Source: Linyphia triangularis
Taxonomy: Eukaryota > Arthropoda > Arachnida > Araneae > Linyphiidae
DNA: 64,000 bases
Direction of reading: 5' to 3'
NCBI GenBank assembly: GCA_963978545.1
Contig: OZ021733.1
Span: forward strand, 73,067,589-73,131,588
Of this stretch, positions 1-11,400 are shown piece after piece. The notes below the pieces were generated by a model, which was not told where the DNA came from, searched no databases, and was given only the letters and a program-made list of their open reading frames with translations. The stretch's first letter is position 1. Each line of letters starts with the position of its first letter. A program made the position numbers and the translations under genes.

Positions 1-161
1 AAAGCTCTAATTATACAATGATTGCAATTTTTGAGTAAAGAACTGTATTGCCTAGGCCTGAAGGTTCAAAATTATTAAACACAAGTGAAATTAGCTAATT
101 TTAAGCATTTTTTTTATTTTTCAAAAAAAACTTTTTTTCTGTTTTTACACGTTTCATGAGA
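1..161. repeat. Basic repeat a (about 161 bp) of the reference unit
   Basis: Repeat a begins AAAGCTCTAATTATACAATG and contains the 8-bp palindrome ATTGCAAT. It carries the main class markers of the array: CCTAGGCCTGAAGG (A, C, D) versus CCTCGGCCTTAAGG (B, E, F, G, H), AAACACAAG versus AAATACAAG, and a variable A/T-run block (TTTTTCAAAA, TTTTTTGAAA, TTTTTCGAAA or TTTTTCGTAAA). The block of T- and A-runs near its 3' end is where most length variation between units arises. Confidence 0.9.
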
Positions 162-325
162 AAATCTCTGATTTAAGAATGATTGCAGTTTCTTATCAAA
201 CAACTGCAATTATTGAGAATTTAAATCTGAAATTACTAAATACTAGTGCTCTTGGGGTTTTTTGATCATTGTATTATTTTGCGACAGAGCAAATTGCGTT
301 CACACTTTCTGAACGTCACTTTAGA
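162..325. repeat. Basic repeat b (about 164 bp), with a diverged GC-richer distal half
   Basis: The first half of b aligns with the other three basic repeats (AATGATTGCAG, then TTACTAAATACTAG). The distal half, about 248-320, does not. Instead of long A/T runs it carries CTTGGGG, TGATCATTGTATTATTTTGCG, then ACAGAGCAAATTGCG and TTCTGAACGTCACTTT. It is the most GC-rich and least variable stretch of the unit throughout the array. It also contains a dyad at 185-207 (GCAGTT, 11-base gap, AACTGC). The lack of resemblance to a, c and d suggests either faster divergence before amplification or replacement by other sequence. Confidence 0.85.
185..207. other. Conserved dyad in basic repeat b (representative copy)
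   Basis: GCAGTT and AACTGC are perfect 6-bp inverted arms around an 11-base centre (TCTTATCAAAC). The same dyad is seen in almost every 653-bp unit. The exceptions I found are the units at 31364 and 37274, where the right arm reads AATTGC (T at 31567 and 37477). It occurs only in repeat b, not in a, c or d. It could be a protein-binding site or a short hairpin; no function is shown. Confidence 0.7.
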
Positions 326-489
326 AAAGTTCTATTTCCAAAATGATTGAAGTATTTATTTTAAAAACTATTCTGCATAGTAGTTTAAGTTTAAAATTAT
401 TAAATACTAGCAAAGTTATCTTTTTTTGAAATTTTTTTTAGTTTTCGAAAAAAAAATTTTAAAAGGCAATTTTTTGACGTTTCATGAGA
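326..489. repeat. Basic repeat c (about 164 bp) of the reference unit
   Basis: Repeat c begins AAAGTTCTATTTCC and lacks the usual CATGAG before it. Diagnostic variants are GTTCT or GCTCT at its start, ATTTATTTTAAAAACTATT versus ATGTTAAAACTATT versus ATGTTAAAATCTATT, and AGCGAAGTTATC versus AGCTAAATTATC. It ends with a TTTTAGTTTTCGAAA-type block that contains TTCGAA. These variants travel together in fixed combinations with the repeat-a markers, which is what defines the unit classes. Confidence 0.88.
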
Positions 490-653
490 AAAGTGCTAAG
501 TGTAAAATGATTGATGTTTTTAAATAAAAAACTAGCTTGTATTACAATTTAATTCTAAATTGATACAATACTAGGAAAATTTGCAATTTTTGAACTTTTT
601 TTCAGTTTTTGACCCAAAGATTTCCAAACACCCTTTTTTCATGTTTCATGAGA
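490..653. repeat. Basic repeat d (about 164 bp) of the reference unit
   Basis: Repeat d begins AAAGTGCTAAGTGTAAAATG. It shows a two-state polymorphism across the array: either ACTAGGAAAATTTGCAATTT, as here, or AATAGGAAAATTTCCTATT, which forms a near-perfect palindrome (for example 1222-1240). Class E has AGTGTAGAATG and ACATTACTAGG; class F ends in CTAGAAAAATTTGCAATATTT and TGACTCAAAG. It closes with GATTTCCAAACACCC and TTTCATGTTTCATGAG, leading into the next unit. Confidence 0.88.
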
Positions 654-1221
654 AAAGTTCTAATTATACAATGATTGCAATTTTTGAGTAAAAAACAGTA
701 TTGCCTCGGCCTTAAGGTTCAAAACTATTAAATACAAGTGAAATTAGCTAATTTTAAGCATTTTTTTTATTTTTCGAAAAAAAACTTTTTTCCTTTTTTA
801 CAAGTTTCATGAGAAAATCTCTTATTTAAGAATGATTGCAGTTTCTTATCAAACAACTGCAATTATTGAGAATTTAAATCTGAAATTACTAAATACTAGT
901 GCTCTTGGGGGTTTTTGATCATTGTATTATTTTGCGACAGAGCAAATTGCGTTCACACTTTCTGAACGTCACTTTAGAAAAGCTCTATTTCCAAAATGAT
1001 TGAAGTATTTATGTTAAAACTATTCTGCATAGTAGTTTAAGTTTAAAATTATTAAATACTAGCGAAGTTATCTTTGTTTGAAATTTTTTTTAGTTTTCGA
1101 AACAAAAATTTTAAAAGGCATTTTTTTGACGTTTCATGAGAAAAGTGCTAAGTGTAAAATGATTGATGTTTTTAAATAAAAAACTAGCTTGTATTACAAT
1201 TTAATTCTAAATTGATACAAT

Positions 1222-1240
1222 AATAGGAAAATTTCCTATT
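1222..1240. other. Two-state palindrome site in basic repeat d (representative copy)
   Basis: Here AATAGGAAA and TTTCCTATT are perfect 9-bp inverted arms around one central A. Other units carry ACTAGGAAAATTTGCAATTT at the same place, which destroys the palindrome, and a third state (ACTAGGAAAATTTCC) keeps 7-bp arms. The states follow unit class and HOR position, so the site is a useful class marker. Any binding role is inference. Confidence 0.7.
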
Positions 1241-2611
1241 TTTGAACTTTTTTTCAGTTTTTGACCCAAAGATTTCCAAACACCCTTTTTTCATGTTTCA
1301 TGAGAAAAGCTCTAATTATACAATGATTGCAATTTTTGAGTAAAGAACTGTATTGCCTAGGCCTGAAGGTTCAAAATTATTAAACACAAGTGAAATTAGC
1401 TAATTTTAAGCATTTTTTTTATTTTTTGAAAAAAACTTTTTTTCTGTTTTTACACGTTTCATGAGAAAATCTCTGATTTAAGAATGATTGCAGTTTCTTA
1501 TCAAACAACTGCAATTATTGAGAATTTAAATCTGAAATTAATAAATACTAGTGCTCTTGGGGGTTTTTGATCATTGTATTATTTTGCGACAGAGCAAATT
1601 GCGTTCACACTTTCTGAACGTCAATTTAGAAAAGTTCTATTTCCAAAATGATTGAAGTATTTATGTTAAAATCTATTCTGCATAGTAGTTTAAGTTTAAA
1701 ATTATTAAATACTAGCTAAATTATCTTTTTTTGAAATTTTTTTTAGTTTTCGAAACAAAGATTTTAAAAGGCATTTTTTTGACGTTTCATGAGAAAAGTG
1801 CTAAGTGTAAAATGATTGATGTTTTTAAATAAAAAGCTAGCTTGTATTACAATTTAATTCTAAATTGATACAATAATAGGAAAATTTCCTATTTTTGAAC
1901 TTTTTTTCAGTTTTTGACCCAAAGATTTCCAAACACCCTTTTTTCATGTTTCATGAGAAAAGCTCTAATTATACAATGATTGCAATTTTTGAGTAAAGAA
2001 CTGTATTGCCTAGGCCTGAAGGTTCAAAATTATTAAATACAAGTGAAATTAGCTAATTTTAAGCATTTTTTTTATTTTTCGAAAAAAACTTTTTTTCTGT
2101 TTTTACACGTTTCATGAGAAAATCTCTGATTTAAGAATGATTGCAGTTTCTTATCAAACAACTGCAATTATTGAGAATTTAAATATGAAATTACTAAATA
2201 CTAGTGCTCTTGGGGGTTTTTGATCATTGTATTATTTTGCGACAGAGCAAATTGCGTTCACACTTTCTGAACATCACTTTAGAAAAGTTCTATTTCCAAA
2301 ATGATTGAAGTATTTATTTTAAAAACTATTCTGCATAGTAGTTTAAGTTTAAAATTATTAAATACTAGCGAAGTTATCTTTGTTTGAAATTTTTTTTAGT
2401 TTTCGAAACAAAAATTTTAAAAGGCAATTTTTTGACGTTTCATGAGAAAAGTGCTAAGTGTAAAATGATTGATGTTTTTAAATAAAAAACTAGCTTGTAT
2501 TACAATTTAATTCTAAATTGATACAATAATAGGAAAATTTCCTATTTTTGAACTTTTTTTCAGTTTTTGACCCAAAGATTTCCAAACACCCTTTTTTCAT
2601 GTTTCATGAGA

Positions 2612-5222
2612 AAAGCTCTAATTATACAATGATTGCAATTTTTGAGTAAAGAACTGTATTGCCTAGGCCTGAAGGTTCAAAATTATTAAACACAAGTGAA
2701 ATTAGCTAATTTTAAGCATTTTTTTTATTTTTCAAAAAAAACTTTTTTTCTGTTTTTACACGTTTCATGAGAAAATCTCTGATTTAAGAATGATTGCAGT
2801 TTCTTATCAAACAACTGCAATTATTGAGAATTTAAATCTGAAATTACTAAATACTAGTGCTCTTGGGGTTTTTTGATCATTGTATTATTTTGCGACAGAG
2901 CAAATTGCGTTCACACTTTCTGAACGTCACTTTAGAAAAGTTCTATTTCCAAAATGATTGAAGTATTTATTTTAAAAACTATTCTGCATAGTAGTTTAAG
3001 TTTAAAATTATTAAATACTAGCAAAGTTATCTTTTTTTGAAATTTTTTTTAGTTTTCGAAAAAAAAATTTTAAAAGGCAATTTTTTGACGTTTCATGAGA
3101 AAAGTGCTAAGTGTAAAATGATTGATGTTTTTAAATAAAAAACTAGCTTGTATTACAATTTAATTCTAAATTGATACAATACTAGGAAAATTTGCAATTT
3201 TTGAACTTTTTTTCAGTTTTTGACCCAAAGATTTCCAAACACCCTTTTTTCATGTTTCATGAGAAAAGTTCTAATTATACAATGATTGCAATTTTTGAGT
3301 AAAAAACTGTATTGCCTCGGCCTTAAGGTTCAAAACTATTAAATACAAGTGAAATTAGCTAATTTTAAGCATTTTTTTTATTTTTCGAAAAAAAACTTTT
3401 TTCCTTTTTTACAAGTTTCATGAGAAAATCTCTTATTTAAGAATGATTGCAGTTTCTTATCAAACAACTGCAATTATTGAGAATTTAAATCTGAAATTAC
3501 TAAATACTAGTGCTCTTGGGGGTTTTTGATCATTGTATTATTTTGCGACAGAGCAAATTGCGTTCACACTTTCTGAACGTCACTTTAGAAAAGCTCTATT
3601 TCCAAAATGATTGAAGTATTTATGTTAAAACTATTCTGCATAGTAGTTTAAGTTTAAAATTATTAAATACTAGCGAAGTTATCTTTGTTTGAAATTTTTT
3701 TTAGTTTTCGAAACAAAAATTTTAAAAGGCATTTTTTTGACGTTTCATGAGAAAAGTGCTAAGTGTAAAATGATTGATGTTTTTAAATAAAAAACTAGCT
3801 TGTATTACAATTTAATTCTAAATTGATACAATAATAGGAAAATTTCCTATTTTTGAACTTTTTTTCAGTTTTTGACCCAAAGATTTCCAAACACCCTTTT
3901 TTCATGTTTCATGAGAAAAGCTCTAATTATACAATGATTGCAATTTTTGAGTAAAGAACTGTATTGCCTAGGCCTGAAGGTTCAAAATTATTAAACACAA
4001 GTGAAATTAGCTAATTTTAAGCATTTTTTTTATTTTTTGAAAAAAACTTTTTTTCTGTTTTTACACGTTTCATGAGAAAATCTCTGATTTAAGAATGATT
4101 GCAGTTTCTTATCAAACAACTGCAATTATTGAGAATTTAAATCTGAAATTAATAAATACTAGTGCTCTTGGGGGTTTTTGATCATTGTATTATTTTGCGA
4201 CAGAGCAAATTGCGTTCACACTTTCTGAACGTCAATTTAGAAAAGTTCTATTTCCAAAATGATTGAAGTATTTATGTTAAAATCTATTCTGCATAGTAGT
4301 TTAAGTTTAAAATTATTAAATACTAGCTAAATTATCTTTTTTTGAAATTTTTTTTAGTTTTCGAAACAAAGATTTTAAAAGGCATTTTTTTGACGTTTCA
4401 TGAGAAAAGTGCTAAGTGTAAAATGATTGATGTTTTTAAATAAAAAGCTAGCTTGTATTACAATTTAATTCTAAATTGATACAATAATAGGAAAATTTCC
4501 TATTTTTGAACTTTTTTTCAGTTTTTGACCCAAAGATTTCCAAACACCCTTTTTTCATGTTTCATGAGAAAAGCTCTAATTATACAATGATTGCAATTTT
4601 TGAGTAAAGAACTGTATTGCCTAGGCCTGAAGGTTCAAAATTATTAAATACAAGTGAAATTAGCTAATTTTAAGCATTTTTTTTATTTTTCGAAAAAAAC
4701 TTTTTTTCTGTTTTTACACGTTTCATGAGAAAATCTCTGATTTAAGAATGATTGCAGTTTCTTATCAAACAACTGCAATTATTGAGAATTTAAATATGAA
4801 ATTACTAAATACTAGTGCTCTTGGGGGTTTTTGATCATTGTATTATTTTGCGACAGAGCAAATTGCGTTCACACTTTCTGAACATCACTTTAGAAAAGTT
4901 CTATTTCCAAAATGATTGAAGTATTTATTTTAAAAACTATTCTGCATAGTAGTTTAAGTTTAAAATTATTAAATACTAGCGAAGTTATCTTTGTTTGAAA
5001 TTTTTTTTAGTTTTCGAAACAAAAATTTTAAAAGGCAATTTTTTGACGTTTCATGAGAAAAGTGCTAAGTGTAAAATGATTGATGTTTTTAAATAAAAAA
5101 CTAGCTTGTATTACAATTTAATTCTAAATTGATACAATACTAGGAAAATTTGCAATTTTTGAACTTTTTTTCAGTTTTTGACCCAAAGATTTCCAAACAC
5201 CCTTTTTTCATGTTTCATGAGA
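2612..5222. repeat. Four-unit HOR (ABCD), copy 2
   Basis: Units start at 2612 (A), 3265 (B), 3917 (C) and 4570 (D), exactly 2611 bp after the first set. The match to copy 1 stops in the last basic repeat: at about 5139 this copy has ACTAGGAAAATTTGC where copy 1 (about 2528) has AATAGGAAAATTTCC. The array then continues into class E rather than back to A. That switch marks where a four-unit and a longer register were joined. Confidence 0.88.
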
Positions 5223-7177
5223 AAAGTTCTAATTATACAATGATTGCAATTTTTGAGTAAAAAACTGTATTGCCTCGGCCTTAAGGTTCAAAACTATTAA
5301 ATACAAGTGAAATTAGCTAATTTTAAGCATTTTTTTTATTTTTCGAAAAAAAACTTTTTTCCTTTTTTACACGTTTCATGAGAAAATCTCTGATTTAAGA
5401 ATGATTGCAGTTTCTTATCAAACAACTGCAATTATTGAGAATTTAAATCTGACATTACTAAATACTAGTGCTCTTGGGGGTTTTTGATCATTGTATTATT
5501 TTGCGACAGAGCAAATTGCGTTCACACTTTCTGAACGTCACTTTAGAAAAGTTCTATTTCCAAAATGATTGAAGTATTTATTTTAAAAACTATTCTGCAT
5601 AGTAGTTTAAGTTTAAAATTATTAAATACTAGCGAAGTTATCTTTTTTTGAAATTTTTTTTAGTTTTCGAAACAAAAATTTTAAAAGGCATTTTTTTGAT
5701 GTTTCATGAGAAAAGTGCTAAGTGTAGAATGATTGATGTTTTTGAATAAAAAACTAGCATGTATTACAATTTAATTCTAAATTGATACATTACTAGGAAA
5801 ATTTGCAGTTTTTGAACTTTTTTTCAGTTTTTGACCCAAAGATTTCCAAACACATTTTTTCATGTTTCATGTGAAAAGTTCTAATTATACAATGATTGCA
5901 ATTTTCGAGTAAAAAACTGTATTGCCTCGGCCTTAAGGTTCAAAACTATTAAATACAAGTGAAATTAGCTAATTTTAAGCATTTGTTTTATTTTTCGAAA
6001 AAAACTTTTTCTGTTTTTACACATTTCATGAGAAAATCTCTGATTTAAGAATGATTGCAGTTTCTTATCAAACAACTGCAATTATTGAGAATTTAAATCT
6101 GAAATTACTAAATACTAGTGCTCTTGGGGGTTTTTGATCATTGTATTATTTTGCGACAGAGCAAATTGCGTTCACACTTTCTGAACGTCACTTTAGAAAA
6201 GCTCTATTTCCAAAATGATTGAAGTATTTATGTTAAAACTATTCTGCATAGTAGTTTAAGTTTAAAATTATTAAATACTAGCGAAGTTATCTTTGTTTGA
6301 AATTTTTTTTAGTTTTCGAAACAAAAATTTTAAAAGGCAATTTTTTGACGTTTCTTGAGAAAAGTGCTAAGTGTAAAATGATTGATGTTTTTAAATAAAA
6401 AACTAGCTTGTATTACAATTTAATTCTAAATTGATACAATACTAGAAAAATTTGCAATATTTGAACTTTTTTTCAGTTTTTGACTCAAAGATTTCCAAAC
6501 ACCCTTTTTTCATGTTTCATGAGAAAAGTTCTAATTATACAATGATTGCAATTTTTGAGTAAAAAACTGTAATGCCTCGGCCTTAAGGTTCAAAATTATT
6601 AAACACAAGTGAAATTAGCTAATTTTAAGCATTTTTTTTATTTTTTGAAAAAAACTTTTTTTCTGTTTTTACACGTTTCATGAGAAAATCTCTGATTTAA
6701 GAATGATTGCAGTTTCTTATCAAACAACTGCAATTATTGAGAATTTAAATCTGAAATTACTAAATACTAGTGCTCTTGGGGGTTTTTGATCATTGTATTA
6801 TTTTGCGACAGAGCAAATTGCGTTCACACTTTCTGAACGTCACTTTAGAAAAGTTCTATTTCCAAAATGATTGAAGTATTTATTTTAAAAACTATTCTGC
6901 ATAGTAGTTTAAGTTTAAAATTATTAAATACTAGCGAAGTTATCTTTGTTTGAAATTTTTTTTAGTTTTCGAAACAAAAATTTTAAAAGGCATTTTTTTG
7001 ACGTTTCATGAGAAAAGTGCTAAGTGTAAAATGATTGATGTTTTTAAATAAAAAACTAGCTTGTATTACAATTTAATTCTAAATTGATACAATAATAGGA
7101 AAATTTCCTATTTTTGAACTTTTTTTCAGTTTTTGACCCAAAGATTTCCAAACACCCTTTTTTCATGTTTCATGAGA
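3265..7177. repeat. Six-unit block B-C-D-E-F-mixed, copy 1 of a 5216-bp spaced repeat
   Basis: Units start at 3265 (B), 3917 (C), 4570 (D), 5223 (E), 5875 (F) and 6525 (mixed F/G-like head with GTAATGCC, AAACACAAG and TTTTTTGAAA). The same six unit types in the same order recur at 8481, 9133, 9786, 10439, 11092 and 11742. The offset is 5216 bp and becomes 5217 after a small difference at the end of E (CACATTTTTTC at about 5851 against CACCCTTTTTTC at about 11071). It overlaps the second ABCD copy. Confidence 0.88.
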
Positions 7178-8480
7178 AAAGCTCTAATTATACAATGATT
7201 GCAATTTTTGAGTAAAGAACTGTATTGCCTAGGCCTGAAGGTTCAAAATTATTAAACACAAGTGAAATTAGCTAATTTTAAGCATTTTTTTTATTTTTTG
7301 AAAAAAACTTTTTTTCTGTTTTTACACGTTTCATGAGAAAATCTCTGATTTAAGAATGATTGCAGTTTCTTATCAAACAACTGCAATTATTGAGAATTTA
7401 AATCTGAAATTAATAAATACTAGTGCTCTTGGGGATTTTTGATCATTGTATTATTTTGCGACAGAGCAAATTGCGTTCACACTTTCTGAACGTCAATTTA
7501 GAAAAGTTCTATTTCCAAAATGATTGAAGTATTTATGTTAAAATCTATTCTGCATAGTAGTTTAAGTTTAAAATTATTAAATACTAGCTAAATTATCTTT
7601 TTTTGAAATTTTTTTTAGTTTTCGAAACAAAGATTTTAAAAGGCATTTTTTTGACGTTTCATGAGAAAAGTGCTAAGTGTAAAATGATTGATGTTTTTAA
7701 ATAAAAAACTAGCTTGTATTACAATTTAATTCTAAATTGATACAATACTAGGAAAATTTGCAATTTTTGAACTTTTTTTCAGTTTTTGACCCAAAGATTT
7801 CCAAACACCCTTTTTTCATGTTTCATGAGAAAAGTTCTAATTATACAATGATTGCAATTTTTGAGTAAAAAACTGTATTGCCTCGGCCTTAAGGTTCAAA
7901 ACTATTAAATACAAGTGAAATTAGCTAATTTTAAGCATTTGTTTTATTTTTCGAAAAAAACTTTTTCTGTTTTTACACATTTCATGAGAAAATCTCTGAT
8001 TTAAGAATGATTGCAGTTTCTTATCAAACAACTGCAATTATTGAGAATTTAAATCTGAAATTACTAAATACTAGTGCTCTTGGGGGTTTTTGATCATTGT
8101 ATTATTTTGCGACAGAGCAAATTGCGTTCACACTTTCTGAACGTCACTTTAGAAAAGCTCTATTTCCAAAATGATTGAAGTATTTATGTTAAAACTATTC
8201 TGCATAGTAGTTTAAGTTTAAAATTATTAAATACTAGCGAAGTTATCTTTGTTTGAAATTTTTTTTAGTTTTCGAAACAAAAATTTTAAAAGGCAATTTT
8301 TTGACGTTTCTTGAGAAAAGTGCTAAGTGTAAAATGATTGATGTTTTTAAATAAAAAACTAGCTTGTATTACAATTTAATTCTAAATTGATACAATACTA
8401 GAAAAATTTGCAATATTTGAACTTTTTTTCAGTTTTTGACTCAAAGATTTCCAAACACCCTTTTTTCATGTTTCATGAGA
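7178..8480. repeat. C-F unit pair between the two six-unit blocks
   Basis: Units start at 7178 (C, with GGGGATTTTTGATC) and 7831 (F body with CATTTGTTTTATTTTTCG, ACACATTTCATG and TTTCTTGAG). The F unit lacks the usual F head (TTTTCGAG) and has TTTTTGAG instead, so its start looks class-B-like. The same C then F order recurs at 15008-16310. An F unit followed directly by B (8481) is not the order seen in the right-hand HOR, so this pair marks a rearranged junction. Confidence 0.8.
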
Positions 8481-11400
8481 AAAGTTCTAATTATACAATG
8501 ATTGCAATTTTTGAGTAAAAAACTGTATTGCCTCGGCCTTAAGGTTCAAAACTATTAAATACAAGTGAAATTAGCTAATTTTAAGCATTTTTTTTATTTT
8601 TCGAAAAAAAACTTTTTTCCTTTTTTACAAGTTTCATGAGAAAATCTCTTATTTAAGAATGATTGCAGTTTCTTATCAAACAACTGCAATTATTGAGAAT
8701 TTAAATCTGAAATTACTAAATACTAGTGCTCTTGGGGGTTTTTGATCATTGTATTATTTTGCGACAGAGCAAATTGCGTTCACACTTTCTGAACGTCACT
8801 TTAGAAAAGCTCTATTTCCAAAATGATTGAAGTATTTATGTTAAAACTATTCTGCATAGTAGTTTAAGTTTAAAATTATTAAATACTAGCGAAGTTATCT
8901 TTGTTTGAAATTTTTTTTAGTTTTCGAAACAAAAATTTTAAAAGGCATTTTTTTGACGTTTCATGAGAAAAGTGCTAAGTGTAAAATGAATGATGTTTTT
9001 AAATAAAAAACTAGCTTGTATTACAATTTAATTCTAAATTGATACAATAATAGGAAAATTTCCTATTTTTGAACTTTTTTTCAGTTTTTGACCCAAAGAT
9101 TTCCAAACACCCTTTTTTCATGTTTCATGAGAAAAGCTCTAATTATACAATGATTGCAATTTTTGAGTAAAGAACTGTATTGCCTAGGCCTGAAGGTTCA
9201 AAATTATTAAACACAAGTGAAATTAGCTAATTTTAAGCATTTTTTTTATTTTTTGAAAAAAACTTTTTTTCTGTTTTTACACGTTTCATGAGAAAATCTC
9301 TGATTTAAGAATGATTGCAGTTTCTTATCAAACAACTGCAATTATTGAGAATTTAAATCTGAAATTAATAAATACTAGTGCTCTTGGGGGTTTTTGATCA
9401 TTGTATTATTTTGCGACAGAGCAAATTGCGTTCACACTTTCTGAACGTCAATTTAGAAAAGTTCTATTTCCAAAATGATTGAAGTATTTATGTTAAAATC
9501 TATTCTGCATAGTAGTTTAAGTTTAAAATTATTAAATACTAGCTAAATTATCTTTTTTTGAAATTTTTTTTAGTTTTCGAAACAAAGATTTTAAAAGGCA
9601 TTTTTTTGACGTTTCATGAGAAAAGTGCTAAGTGTAAAATGATTGATGTTTTTAAATAAAAAGCTAGCTTGTATTACAATTTAATTCTAAATTGATACAA
9701 TAATAGGAAAATTTCCTATTTTTGAACTTTTTTTCAGTTTTTGACCCAAAGATTTCCAAACACCCTTTTTTCATGTTTCATGAGAAAAGCTCTAATTATA
9801 CAATGATTGCAATTTTTGAGTAAAGAACTGTATTGCCTAGGCCTGAAGGTTCAAAATTATTAAATACAAGTGAAATTAGCTAATTTTAAGCATTTTTTTT
9901 ATTTTTCGAAAAAAACTTTTTTTCTGTTTTTACACGTTTCATGAGAAAATCTCTGATTTAAGAATGATTGCAGTTTCTTATCAAACAACTGCAATTATTG
10001 AGAATTTAAATATGAAATTACTAAATACTAGTGCTCTTGGGGGTTTTTGATCATTGTATTATTTTGCGACAGAGCAAATTGCGTTCACACTTTCTGAACA
10101 TCACTTTAGAAAAGTTCTATTTCCAAAATGATTGAAGTATTTATTTTAAAAACTATTCTGCATAGTAGTTTAAGTTTAAAATTATTAAATACTAGCGAAG
10201 TTATCTTTGTTTGAAATTTTTTTTAGTTTTCGAAACAAAAATTTTAAAAGGCAATTTTTTGACGTTTCATGAGAAAAGTGCTAAGTGTAAAATGATTGAT
10301 GTTTTTAAATAAAAAACTAGCTTGTATTACAATTTAATTCTAAATTGATACAATACTAGGAAAATTTGCAATTTTTGAACTTTTTTTCAGTTTTTGACCC
10401 AAAGATTTCCAAACACCCTTTTTTCATGTTTCATGAGAAAAGTTCTAATTATACAATGATTGCAATTTTTGAGTAAAAAACTGTATTGCCTCGGCCTTAA
10501 GGTTCAAAACTATTAAATACAAGTGAAATTAGCTAATTTTAAGCATTTTTTTTATTTTTCGAAAAAAAACTTTTTTCCTTTTTTACACGTTTCATGAGAA
10601 AATCTCTGATTTAAGAATGATTGCAGTTTCTTATCAAACAACTGCAATTATTGAGAATTTAAATCTGACATTACTAAATACTAGTGCTCTTGGGGGTTTT
10701 TGATCATTGTATTATTTTGCGACAGAGCAAATTGCGTTCACACTTTCTGAACGTCACTTTAGAAAAGTTCTATTTCCAAAATGATTGAAGTATTTATTTT
10801 AAAAACTATTCTGCATAGTAGTTTAAGTTTAAAATTATTAAATACTAGCGAAGTTATCTTTTTTTGAAATTTTTTTTAGTTTTCGAAACAAAAATTTTAA
10901 AAGGCATTTTTTTGATGTTTCATGAGAAAAGTGCTAAGTGTAGAATGATTGATGTTTTTGAATAAAAAACTAGCATGTATTACAATTTAATTCTAAATTG
11001 ATACATTACTAGGAAAATTTGCAGTTTTTGAACTTTTTTTCAGTTTTTGACCCAAAGATTTCCAAACACCCTTTTTTCATGTTTCATGTGAAAAGTTCTA
11101 ATTATACAATGATTGCAATTTTCGAGTAAAAAACTGTATTGCCTCGGCCTTAAGGTTCAAAACTATTAAATACAAGTGAAATTAGCTAATTTTAAGCATT
11201 TGTTTTATTTTTCGAAAAAAACTTTTTCTGTTTTTACACATTTCATGAGAAAATCTCTGATTTAAGAATGATTGCAGTTTCTTATCAAACAACTGCAATT
11301 ATTGAGAATTTAAATCTGAAATTACTAAATACTAGTGCTCTTGGGGGTTTTTGATCATTGTATTATTTTGCGACAGAGCAAATTGCGTTCACACTTTCTG

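Larger units (their letters stand above)
1..653. repeat. Reference 653-bp satellite unit (class A)
   Basis: This is the first complete unit and serves as the reference. It is built from four diverged copies of a basic repeat of about 163 bp: a 1-161, b 162-325, c 326-489, d 490-653. AATGATTG recurs once per basic repeat at near 164-bp spacing. The string TTTCATGAGAAAA marks the start of a, b and d, and is degenerate (ACTTTAGAAAAG) at the start of c. Class A markers are AAAGAACTG, CCTAGGCCTGAAGG, AAACACAAG and TTTTTCAAAAAAAAC in repeat a. Recognition sites TGATCA and ACTAGT occur once each and look retained in the other units I followed, so either enzyme should give a ladder of about 653 bp. 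Confidence 0.95.
1..2611. repeat. Four-unit HOR (ABCD), copy 1
   Basis: Units start at 1 (A), 654 (B), 1306 (C) and 1959 (D); total 2611 bp. B is marked by GTTCT at its start, CCTCGGCCTTAAGG, CTTTTTTCCTTTTTTACAAG and CTCTTATTTAAG. C is marked by TTTTTTGAAAAAAAC, AATTAATAAATAC and AGCTAAATTATC. D is marked by AAATACAAG combined with CCTAGGCCTG and by TAAATATGAAATT. The next 2.6 kb repeats this order. I noticed one substitution, A at 697 against T at 3308, before the copies part near their 3' ends. Confidence 0.9.

Noticed and set aside
100..150. CENP-B box-like TTCGNNNNA in TTTTTCGAAAAAAAAC contexts
   Set aside because: Only the TTCG-NNNN-A half fits in many units; the CGGG half of the mammalian box is absent in every unit examined, and TTCGAA is common in A/T-rich runs.
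90..150. T-runs after short dyads as intrinsic terminators
   Set aside because: The dyads are AT-rich and not followed closely by a T-run in the needed arrangement. There are no genes to terminate, and the context is not bacterial.
248..325. Diverged half of repeat b as a tRNA-like or SINE-derived insert
   Set aside because: I could not find A and B box promoters, a tRNA fold, a poly-A tail or target-site duplications, so an inserted element is not supported.
320..335. Heat-shock-element-like GAA/TTC alternation (TTCTGAAC, AGAAAAGTTCT)
   Set aside because: The spacing between GAA and TTC modules is one or three bases rather than the required two, so it is not a proper element.
330..400. Yeast-type replication origin consensus (near match ATTTATGTTAA in C-class units)
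   Set aside because: It matches 10 of 11 positions, which is expected by chance in DNA this AT-rich, and there is no supporting context.
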